Assembly: GCA_009927255.1 (NCBI GenBank)
Contig: RFNJ01000070.1
Span: 1 to 9,899, forward strand
Direction: 5' to 3'
Length of the DNA: 9,899 nucleotides
Origin: Pseudomonadota bacterium
GTDB lineage: Bacteria; Pseudomonadota; Alphaproteobacteria; UBA2136; UBA6156
The notes beneath the pieces are model-generated. The model searched no databases, was not told where the DNA came from, and saw nothing but the letters and a program-made list of their open reading frames with translations. Positions 1-6,102 of this stretch are shown here, piece by piece (position 1 is the stretch's first letter; each line of letters starts with the position of its first letter). A program made the position numbers and the translations under genes.

Positions 1-1
1 C

Positions 2-163
2 GTACTGTTTCAAATTCTATGGAATACCTTCGGCGCTGATATATCACGATGGTATGCACAAACCCCACCACTTGCGGCTCTTCCCTATACTTGGTTGGCC
101 ATGGCTGCGTGGTTGACGTTAAGCTTCATCATCAGGGGAAAGATGGCCAGTCGCCAAACTTGA
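2..163 (+). CDS. C-terminal fragment of an unrecognised membrane protein (partial)
   Basis: An open frame enters from the left edge and runs 53 codons to a TGA at 161-163. The translated tail has one convincing membrane helix (about residues 29-44, around YTWLAMAAWLTLSFII) followed by a short basic end (RGKMASRQT), which fits the last helix and cytoplasmic tail of a polytopic inner-membrane protein. The stop lies 16 nt before a strong hairpin at 180-206, as expected for a gene end. Another frame is also open until about position 114 but gives less protein-like sequence and no link to the terminator. The + strand here is less C-rich than the rest of the window. I do not recognise the family; too little of the protein is present to assign a function. 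Confidence 0.5.
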   Translation, partial: VLFQILWNTFGADISRWYAQTPPLAALPYTWLAMAAWLTLSFIIRGKMASRQT

Positions 164-179
164 GATAAATCATTAATAA

Positions 180-206
180 GCGGGGGGAAGTTCAACTTCC
201 CCCCGC
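180..206. terminator. Bidirectional terminator hairpin between convergent genes
   Basis: A perfect 12-bp inverted repeat, GCGGGGGGAAGT (180-191) and ACTTCCCCCCGC (195-206), encloses a 3-nt loop TCA. It is followed on the + strand by ATTT and on the - strand by TTATTAAT, so each direction has a modest U-rich tail. It sits between the end of the + strand membrane-protein fragment (163) and the end of mrcA (226), the usual place for a shared terminator of two convergent transcripts. The stem is very GC-rich; the U-tracts are short, so efficiency is uncertain. Confidence 0.8.
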
Positions 207-225
207 ATTTAGCTAATATTAGGCT

Positions 226-2673
226 TCAATAAATCCCAAAACTCTTCAAAAGGTTATCAATCCCCCCACCCGCGCCGCCGCCGCCGAAGCTGCCGGTGGG
301 GTCATCCACCATATCCGGCGTTACGTCAGTCGGCACGGTGCCCGCCACAAAGGCTTCGGTGACAAACCGCTTGCTATTCACGCCGGGCAGCAGGCCGCTG
401 TCGGCATCAATCCGCGCAAATTCAATCCCGCTGGGGACGCGGAAATCGCCACTCGGCTGATTTTTCACCACGCCGGCCATGAACTGCTGCCAAATCGGCA
501 GGGCGGCTTTGGCGCCGGTTTCGCCCGTGCCAAGGCTGCGCGGCGTATCATAACCAACCCACACCCCCACCGCAATATCGGGACTGAAGCCGACAAACCA
601 CGCATCAATAAAATCATTGGTGGTGCCGGTTTTGCCCGCCAGCGGCACGCCCAGTTTCTTCAGGGAATAGGCGGTGCCACTCTCCACCACGCCTTCCATC
701 ATGCTCACCATTTGGTAGGCCACTTGCGGGCTTAGCGCACGGCTGCCGCTGCTGGGTGGCACCGGCGGCGGTTCAGTCGGTTTGGCACCCAGTTGGGCCA
801 AGCAGCCTTCGCAGGCTGGGGTTGCCCGCAGCAGCGTAACCCCTTGGGCATCCTGCACGCGGCGTAAATAAACAGGCGGCACATATTCTCCACCACGCGG
901 ATAAACCGCATAGGCGCCGACCATCTCCATCAACCCCAAATCCAGCGTGCCCAACGCCACGGAAAGGTCGGTAATCGGCACACGGTCACTCACACCCATA
1001 CGGCGGGCCACATCGGCCACGTTACGCATGCCCACATCCTGCGCCAGCCGCACGGTCATCAGGTTGCGGCTTTTCGCCAAGCCATCGCGCAGGGTAATCA
1101 GGCCGCCAATCGTGTCATCATAGTTGCGCGGCTTCCATTCCTTCTCGCCGGTTTTAAACACCACAGGGGCATCCAGCACGGTGCTGGCGGGGGTATAGTT
1201 ATTTTCCAGCGCGGCGGTAAACACAAAGGGCTTAAACGCGCTGCCCACCTGCCGCTTGGCCTGCACCGCACGGTTGAAGCCTTCGCCCTCGCCAAGGCCG
1301 CCGACCATCGCTACCACTTCGCCGCTGGCCACATCAATCGCCACCAAGGCGCCCTGCACTTGCGGCAGTTGTTCCAGCGTAAACTTGCCGTTATCTTTAT
1401 CAATTTGGCTGGCCTTGACAACCACCACATCGCCCATCTTCACTAAACTGTTCAGCCCCTTGCCCGTCCACTTGGCGCTTTCGGGCGCAATGCTGCCTTC
1501 GCGGCCATCTGCTAGCCCCACCCGCACACCATCTTTGCCACTCACTTTCAGCACCACCGCAGCCTCACCCAAGCGGCTGCTGTGGGCATATTTTTCAGCA
1601 ATTTCCGCCAGCTGCTCTTTCCATTGTGCCATATCTTTAATCTTCGCCAGCGGCCCGCGCCAGCCACGGCGGCGGTCAAATGTCCGCAAGCCTTCATACA
1701 CCGCCTGCTCCGCCAAGCGCTGGGTGGGTAAATCAATGGTGGTGTAAACGCTCAAGCCATCCTGATACAACGCATCCTCGCCATAGCGTTCGGCAATCAG
1801 CCGCCGAATAAACTCGGCAAAGTGCGGCGCATCCTCCCCTTGCTTCAGCGTGCTCACGTTCAGCACCAGCGGCGCGGCCACAGCGGCATCGGCTTCGGCG
1901 TTATCAATAAACCGCTCGCTCTCCATCCGCCGAATCACAATATCCCGCCGCGCCTTGGCCGCACTGGGGTTCTTCACCGGATTATACCGGCTTGGCGCCT
2001 GCGGCATGCCCGCAATCATCGCCCGCTCGCCCAAATCCAATTCCGCCAGCGTTTTGTTAAAATAGGTTTCCGCCGCCGCCGCCACGCCATAGGCGCCATT
2101 GCCCAAATAAATTCGGTTAAGATAAAGCTCCAAAATCTCATTTTTGGTAAAGGCCCGCTCAATCCGCCAGCTTAAAATCAGCTCCTTAATTTTGCGGGTA
2201 AAGGTGCGCTCGTTGCTTAACAAATAGGTCTTCGCCACCTGCTGGGTAATCGTGCTGGCGCCTTGGGTGCGGTCGGTCATCACATTCACCAACGCGGCAC
2301 GCACAATCGCCTTCAAGTCATAGCCGCCATGTTCAAAAAAGCCACTGTCTTCCGCTGCCAAAAATGCCTGAACCACCGGCTTGGGGATCTCACTAAACGG
2401 CACCCACACGCGGCGTTCGTTGGCATATTCTGCCAAAATCTCGCCATTGCGGTCAAACACTCGCGTAATCAAAGCAGGCTTATATTCGGTAATTTGCCGA
2501 AAATCCGGCAGCTGCTGGTTAAAATAAACCAACACCGCCGCAAACAACGCAGCACCGGCAAGCAGCCCCAGCGCCACCAGCCACGCCAATAACACCAGCC
2601 AGTTGATTTTTTTACGCTTGCGCACCGGCTGGACGCCATCCCCCTTACCCCGCGCACTCCCCTGCCGATTCAT
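226..2673 (-). CDS. mrcA: Penicillin-binding protein 1A, bifunctional transglycosylase/transpeptidase
   Basis: Class A PBP that polymerises lipid II into glycan strands and cross-links the stem peptides at the periplasmic face of the inner membrane. Residue numbers count from the upstream ATG at 2679. A basic N-terminus (KRKK at 21-24) precedes one membrane helix (about 27-53). The GT51 domain follows, with EDSGFFEH (110-117) holding the catalytic Glu, GASTITQQ (140-147) and the conserved ELYLNRIYLGNGAYG run (184-198). An OB-like insert occupies about 330-440. The transpeptidase domain has SAFK (Ser480, Lys483), SRN (537-539) and KTGT (683-686). The C-terminus is Gly-rich. I prefer the second ATG (2671-2673, 815 aa) because AAGGGG lies 7 nt before it but only 1 nt before the first. 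It is the last gene of the operon, 28 nt after amiC. All catalytic motifs are intact. Confidence 0.96.
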   Translation of the reverse strand: MNRQGSARGKGDGVQPVRKRKKINWLVLLAWLVALGLLAGAALFAAVLVYFNQQLPDFRQITEYKPALITRVFDRNGEILAEYANERRVWVPFSEIPKPVVQAFLAAEDSGFFEHGGYDLKAIVRAALVNVMTDRTQGASTITQQVAKTYLLSNERTFTRKIKELILSWRIERAFTKNEILELYLNRIYLGNGAYGVAAAAETYFNKTLAELDLGERAMIAGMPQAPSRYNPVKNPSAAKARRDIVIRRMESERFIDNAEADAAVAAPLVLNVSTLKQGEDAPHFAEFIRRLIAERYGEDALYQDGLSVYTTIDLPTQRLAEQAVYEGLRTFDRRRGWRGPLAKIKDMAQWKEQLAEIAEKYAHSSRLGEAAVVLKVSGKDGVRVGLADGREGSIAPESAKWTGKGLNSLVKMGDVVVVKASQIDKDNGKFTLEQLPQVQGALVAIDVASGEVVAMVGGLGEGEGFNRAVQAKRQVGSAFKPFVFTAALENNYTPASTVLDAPVVFKTGEKEWKPRNYDDTIGGLITLRDGLAKSRNLMTVRLAQDVGMRNVADVARRMGVSDRVPITDLSVALGTLDLGLMEMVGAYAVYPRGGEYVPPVYLRRVQDAQGVTLLRATPACEGCLAQLGAKPTEPPPVPPSSGSRALSPQVAYQMVSMMEGVVESGTAYSLKKLGVPLAGKTGTTNDFIDAWFVGFSPDIAVGVWVGYDTPRSLGTGETGAKAALPIWQQFMAGVVKNQPSGDFRVPSGIEFARIDADSGLLPGVNSKRFVTEAFVAGTVPTDVTPDMVDDPTGSFGGGGAGGGIDNLLKSFGIY

Positions 2674-2680
2674 TGCCATG

Positions 2681-2686
2681 CCCCTT
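2681..2686 (-). promoter_or_regulatory. Ribosome binding site that decides the mrcA start
   Basis: AAGGGG on the minus strand. It is 7 nt from the ATG at 2671-2673 and only 1 nt from the ATG at 2677-2679, which favours the downstream start and removes two residues (Met-Ala) from the longest reading frame. Confidence 0.6.
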
Positions 2687-2701
2687 GTTTAGCATATTCT
2701 A

Positions 2702-4045
2702 TCAATAATGCACATGCTCCCGCACATACCCCATAATGCCCTTGGCAAGCGCACTCGCCAAGCGTTCCCGAAAGCGCGGATCGTTCAGCTGCCGCTCTTC
2801 GTGCGGGTTGGAAAGATACCCCATCTCCACCAATACACTCGGCACATCGGGTGCTTTCAGCACCCGAAAGCCCGCAAACAGCAAATCTTTGCGCCGCACT
2901 TCGGTCACCCGCCCCATCTCGCCCAAAATTTCCTGCCCTAAGTAGGCCGAACTATTAATGGTATCCCGCTGCACCAAACTAATTAAAATATTGCGCACTT
3001 CGGGGTTTTCTTGCTCCAAGCCCACACCGGCCAGCACATCCCCCGCGTTTTCGCTATCAGCCAAGCGGGCGGCTTCGCGGTCACTGGCTTTTTCGCTCAC
3101 CATATACACCGTGGCACCGCGCACTTTGCGGTCATTGGGGTGGATATCCGCGTGCAAACTCACAAACAAATCGGCATTGTTGCGCTGGGCAATTCGCACG
3201 CGCTCGGGCAGCGGAATAAACACATCGCTCTCCCGCGTCAAAATCACCCGCACTTTGTCACTGCTCAATCTATCCCGCACCAGCTTGGCCATTTTCAGCG
3301 TGAGGGTATTTTCGCACACCCGCAGCACGCGCCCGCAGCCGCCGGGGTCTACGCCACCATGGCCGGGGTCTAGCACCACCACCACGTGGTCGCGCTGGAA
3401 TTTTCGGCCATCGCTCGGCACTTCCCGCACCACCTGCGGCGGCACCACCGGCGCTGGCTCATCAGCTACGCGGATCGGCCGCACCGCAGGCGCCTGCCCC
3501 TCATCCACCACATCCTGCGGTGGCGGAATATCAGTGGGCTTTTCGCCCTTGCGCGGCTGCACCACGTCCAGCACCAGCCGCTCGCCGCGCGTGCCGCTGG
3601 CGGGGATGCTAAACACATTCACCCGGCTGGCCTGTTCCAAATCCAGCACCATCCGCACGGTGTGGGGCCGAAAGCGCCCGGCGCGCATGCCCTTCACCAT
3701 GCTGCCCTGCGGTAAAGTTACTAAGCTTGGCGCCTCGGCAAACGCAACATCGCCAAAATCGAGAACCACCCGCGCCGGCTGCGGCAGGGTAAACCACCGA
3801 TACGTAAGCTTTTCTTTGCTGCCGCTGGCAAGTTCCAAAACAATGCGGGTTTTGTTCACCCCGCGCCCCACGTCATGGCCCACCCGCACATACTGCACCA
3901 GCAAAGCACCCGTTGCTTCGGTATTAACGCTGCTGGCAGCTTGGCTGCTCTGCGCCTGACTATTCCCGTTGATCGGCGGCCACAGCACAGCGCCAGCCAC
4001 CATCAGCAGCACAAAAATCCCCAGCAGCAGGTGGCGTGTCCTCAT
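2702..4045 (-). CDS. amiC: N-acetylmuramoyl-L-alanine amidase, AMIN + Amidase_3
   Basis: Periplasmic zinc amidase that cuts the bond between N-acetylmuramic acid and L-alanine, releasing stem peptides; this family mainly splits septal peptidoglycan in cell separation. Numbering is for the 447-aa form. A hydrophobic signal or anchor lies at about 5-24. An AMIN-type beta domain (about 48-162), which in relatives targets peptidoglycan or the septum, is followed by a Pro-rich linker (about 163-215) and an Amidase_3 domain (about 220-445). Zinc and catalytic residues are visible: DPGHGG (His229), Glu245, SLHAD (His298) and VEMGYLSN (Glu407). The helix-rich insert SEKASDREAARLADSENA after the second His matches the region that holds the autoinhibitory helix in AmiB/AmiC enzymes. 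The ATG at 4043-4045 overlaps the permease stop as ATGA and has a purine-rich AAGGGGGG before it. The longer frame needs a GTG at 4070-4072 without a ribosome site. Confidence 0.94.
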   Translation of the reverse strand: MRTRHLLLGIFVLLMVAGAVLWPPINGNSQAQSSQAASSVNTEATGALLVQYVRVGHDVGRGVNKTRIVLELASGSKEKLTYRWFTLPQPARVVLDFGDVAFAEAPSLVTLPQGSMVKGMRAGRFRPHTVRMVLDLEQASRVNVFSIPASGTRGERLVLDVVQPRKGEKPTDIPPPQDVVDEGQAPAVRPIRVADEPAPVVPPQVVREVPSDGRKFQRDHVVVVLDPGHGGVDPGGCGRVLRVCENTLTLKMAKLVRDRLSSDKVRVILTRESDVFIPLPERVRIAQRNNADLFVSLHADIHPNDRKVRGATVYMVSEKASDREAARLADSENAGDVLAGVGLEQENPEVRNILISLVQRDTINSSAYLGQEILGEMGRVTEVRRKDLLFAGFRVLKAPDVPSVLVEMGYLSNPHEERQLNDPRFRERLASALAKGIMGYVREHVHY

Positions 4046-4779
4046 CTCCCCCCTTGCATAGCATTGTCCCACCGCTGGCGTAAAACCTTTGCCGCAAGAT
4101 TAACCAACACCGTGAGGCCAATCAGCACCACTGCCGGAATCACCACCAGCCACGGCGCCACCAGCATAAAGCGCATGCCATCGCGCAGCATCCCGCCCAA
4201 ACTTGGGTATGGCGCGGGGATGCCAAGGCCCAAAAAGCTTAAGCCGGCCTCCGCCACCATCGCGCCGGCCACCATCAGCAGCGCCTCCACCTGCAACGGC
4301 CCGGCGCAGTTGGGCAAAATATGCCGCAGCCAAATCCGCACCGTGCCCACCCCCGCCAATTCCGCCGCCCGCACAAACGCCAGCCCGCGCAAGCGCTGCA
4401 CCTGCACCCGCGTCAGCCGATAAAACCCCACCCACCCCAGCAGCCCCAGCGCCACCACCACATTTAGCAAACTTGGCCCCAGCAAAGCCGTTAGCGCCAG
4501 CGCCAGCAGTAGCCCCGGGAAACTCAGCACCACCTCACTCACCTTGCCCGCCACCCGCTCCACCCAGCCGCCCCACCAGCCCGCCGCCAGCCCCAGCGGA
4601 ATTCCCACCAAAGCCGTCAGCAGCAACACCCCAAAACCCACAGTCAGCGATGCCCCCACCCCCGCCACCACCCGCGCCAACACATCCCGCCCAAGGTCAT
4701 CGGCCCCCAGCCAATGCACCGCACTGGGCGGCGCCAACACCGCCGCCAAATCAATTATTAAGGGGTCGGTAAACAACAT
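4042..4779 (-). CDS. DppC/OppC-type peptide ABC transporter permease, short N-terminus
   Basis: Inner-membrane permease subunit of a dipeptide/oligopeptide ABC importer; it should pair with the DppB-type protein encoded just upstream. Family signs are LGADDLGRDVLARV (24-37, matching the LGTDxxGRDVLSR motif), a core of about five hydrophobic segments between 45 and 230, the EAA-like cytoplasmic loop RAAELAGVGTVRIWLRHILP (137-156) that contacts the ATPase, and SFLGLGIPAPYPSLG (181-195). At 245 aa it is about 50 residues shorter than typical DppC (around 300 aa) because the first membrane helix is missing. The frame upstream of the ATG meets a TGA after eight codons, so the ORF cannot be extended by choosing another start. 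It starts 2 nt after the previous stop and its own stop overlaps the amiC ATG. No ATPase or binding-protein gene is present nearby. Whether it is functional is unclear; the rest of the frame is intact and well conserved in appearance. Confidence 0.88.
   Translation of the reverse strand: MLFTDPLIIDLAAVLAPPSAVHWLGADDLGRDVLARVVAGVGASLTVGFGVLLLTALVGIPLGLAAGWWGGWVERVAGKVSEVVLSFPGLLLALALTALLGPSLLNVVVALGLLGWVGFYRLTRVQVQRLRGLAFVRAAELAGVGTVRIWLRHILPNCAGPLQVEALLMVAGAMVAEAGLSFLGLGIPAPYPSLGGMLRDGMRFMLVAPWLVVIPAVVLIGLTVLVNLAAKVLRQRWDNAMQGGR
4048..4055 (-). promoter_or_regulatory. Ribosome binding site inside the end of the upstream permease gene, for amiC
   Basis: AAGGGGGG on the minus strand immediately precedes the ATG at 4043-4045, which overlaps the upstream stop codon as ATGA. 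This supports translational coupling of the permease and the amidase, and rejects the GTG at 4070-4072 as the main start. Confidence 0.6.
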
Positions 4780-4781
4780 CG

Positions 4782-5690
4782 TTACTGCCCCCGCACCCGT
4801 GGATCAAGCCACGCACTCACCACATCGGCCAGCAGCACGCACACCATATAAATCAAGCTAATCAACAATAAGCAGCCCTGAATCACCGGATAATCGCGCT
4901 GATGCAACGCCTCCACCAGCAAGTTCCCCACCCCGGGCCAACCAAACACCGCTTCGGTCAGCACCGCGCCGGTCAGCACCATCCCCAGTTGCAAAAACAA
5001 CAGCTGCACGGTGGGCAACAACGCATTGGGCAACGCATGGCGCCACAGGCCGCGCGCGCCGCTGCCGCCTTTGGCCAGTAAGGTGCGCAGATAATCCGCC
5101 TGCTGCTCATGCTGCAAACTTTCCGCCAACATCCGCGCCAGCACCGCCGCCATGCCAACCCCCAGCGTCACACTTGGCAGAATTCCACTTAATAGTCCAC
5201 TCATCCCACTCACCGGCAGCCACCCCAACCCCACCGCGAACACCAGCACCAGCAGCGGCCCCCACACAAAGCTGGGCACCACCGCCAGCACCAACGTTAA
5301 ATTATCCACCCCGCGCCGCCACCGCCCGCTGCCCAGCAAGCCCAACAGCAAGCCGCCACTCAGCGCCACCGCCATCGCCCCCAGCGCCAGCAGGCAGGTG
5401 GCGGGCAAACGCTCCAGCAGCAAGCCCAGCACCGGCTTTTGGCTCACCAAACTGGTGCCCCAATCGCCCTGCACTAGCCCACCCAAAAACCGCAGCAACT
5501 GCTCACCCAAAGGTAAGTGCAACCCCAGCGCCACCCGCAGCGCCTCACGGTCAGCCACACTTGCCCGCTCCCCCAGCAGGGCATCAATCGGGTCCCCCGG
5601 CACGGCATGGATCAACAAAAACACCGCCACCACCACCAGCAAAGCCGTGGGCACCATCGCCAGCAATCGCCGCACTATAATATTAAACAT
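4782..5690 (-). CDS. DppB/OppB-type peptide ABC transporter permease
   Basis: Inner-membrane permease, the usual partner of a DppC/OppC protein in peptide importers. It begins with RRLLAMVPTALLVVVAVFLLIHAVPGDP-like sequence (7-34), the characteristic first helix and PGDP motif of DppB. Further features are a short periplasmic loop ending in GDWGTSL (75-81), several hydrophobic segments, the EAA-like loop with LAKGG and WRHALPNALLP (205-226), and the late EAVFGWPGVGNLL motif (246-258) followed by RDYPVIQG (265-272). Length is 302 aa, a little shorter than E. coli DppB but with all signature parts. The ATG at 5688-5690 has no strong Shine-Dalgarno sequence; the nearest purine run is weak. It is the first gene of the four-gene minus-strand operon, transcribed away from rne. 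The substrate cannot be read from the sequence; co-transcription with amidase and PBP1A makes wall peptides a reasonable guess. Confidence 0.92.
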   Translation of the reverse strand: MFNIIVRRLLAMVPTALLVVVAVFLLIHAVPGDPIDALLGERASVADREALRVALGLHLPLGEQLLRFLGGLVQGDWGTSLVSQKPVLGLLLERLPATCLLALGAMAVALSGGLLLGLLGSGRWRRGVDNLTLVLAVVPSFVWGPLLVLVFAVGLGWLPVSGMSGLLSGILPSVTLGVGMAAVLARMLAESLQHEQQADYLRTLLAKGGSGARGLWRHALPNALLPTVQLLFLQLGMVLTGAVLTEAVFGWPGVGNLLVEALHQRDYPVIQGCLLLISLIYMVCVLLADVVSAWLDPRVRGQ

Positions 5691-5778
5691 GCGCTACCAT
5701 ACCAAAACCCACCCCAACTGTGCATACGCCCCGCCCCTTTTTTGCCCAAATGCCTGCCACAATTCGCCCACAAAGCGG

Positions 5779-5807
5779 TTGCAATCCACCCCAAAGTCGC
5801 CTACAAT
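5779..5807 (+). promoter_or_regulatory. Sigma70-like promoter for rne
   Basis: TTGCAA (5779-5784) and TACAAT (5802-5807) are separated by exactly 17 nt, a good match to TTGACA-N17-TATAAT. Transcription would begin near 5814 and give an rne leader of about 290 nt. No equally good plus-strand promoter is visible closer to the gene. I found no convincing promoter for the divergent permease operon, which must also start in this intergenic region. Confidence 0.55.
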
Positions 5808-6026
5808 CCATCCACGCAGCAACTATCAAGCTGTAAAAATTTCCGCTGTAAGGCAACCACTTAAAGCATTTTCTTCAGGTGCAGCCCACAGCCCAACCAT
5901 AACCCCGGCGCAGCAGCCGGCGGCTTAAACGGGCAACTTATAAACCAAGCCCTCCAGCCGCTTAACATACCGAGATTGCATGACTTTTTCTAACAACCGA
6001 TCGTTAGCCAAAGCCCCAAGGCCCCA

Positions 6027-6040
6027 AGCCCACGTGGGCT
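6027..6040. repeat. Perfect 14-nt palindrome in the rne leader
   Basis: AGCCCACGTGGGCT is its own reverse complement. The right arm (GGGCT) can alternatively pair with TTAGCC at 6004-6009 (through GGCTAA at 6037-6042) or with AGCC at 6045-6048 across an AAAA loop, so three mutually exclusive RNA pairings are possible. It could equally be a dimeric DNA-binding site between the divergent genes. It lacks a following U-tract on either strand and so is not a classical terminator. Confidence 0.5.
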
Positions 6041-6071
6041 AAAAAGCCGCGCGCAATCGCCACCACCTGCT

Positions 6072-6095
6072 GCTCCTTACTTTAATAACAGGAGC
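6072..6095 (+). promoter_or_regulatory. Hairpin sequestering the rne ribosome binding site
   Basis: GCTCCT (6072-6077) is the exact reverse complement of AGGAGC (6090-6095). AGGAG (6090-6094) is the rne Shine-Dalgarno sequence, 8 nt before the ATG at 6103. The 6-bp stem encloses a 12-nt A/U-rich loop (6078-6089), the kind of single-stranded stretch RNase E prefers to cut. The pairing is read directly from the sequence; its effect on translation is inferred. Confidence 0.5.
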
Positions 6096-6102
6096 CACTA
6101 CC

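Larger units (their letters stand above)
5814..6102 (+). promoter_or_regulatory. Long structured 5' leader of rne
   Basis: This untranslated stretch carries several short inverted repeats: CCGGC/GCCGG (5905-5909 and 5916-5920), a tandem 8-mer GCCCCAAG (6013-6020 and 6021-6028), a 14-nt perfect palindrome (6027-6040), and an SD-pairing hairpin (6072-6095). No open reading frame here looks coding. E. coli rne has a long leader through which RNase E limits its own expression; a similar role here is inference. The start at 5814 depends on the predicted promoter. Confidence 0.45.

Noticed and set aside
2958..3959. A 333-codon open frame on the + strand antisense to amiC
   Set aside because: Composition is Ser/Thr/Arg-rich with no recognisable motif, while the opposite strand encodes complete AMIN and Amidase_3 domains.
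4046..4072. GTG start for the amidase at 4070-4072
   Set aside because: It has no ribosome site and would overlap the permease by 31 nt; the ATG at 4043-4045 has a strong purine-rich site and a classic ATGA overlap.
5152..5928. A 258-codon open frame on the + strand across the permease start and intergenic region
   Set aside because: It is antisense to the well-supported DppB-type permease for most of its length; the translation is Pro/Ser/Thr-rich without domains, as expected for the shadow of a G-rich minus-strand gene.
5976..6004. TTGCAT at 5976-5981 as an alternative rne promoter -35
   Set aside because: The sequence 17 nt downstream (GATCGT) does not resemble a -10 box; the match at 5779-5807 is much better.
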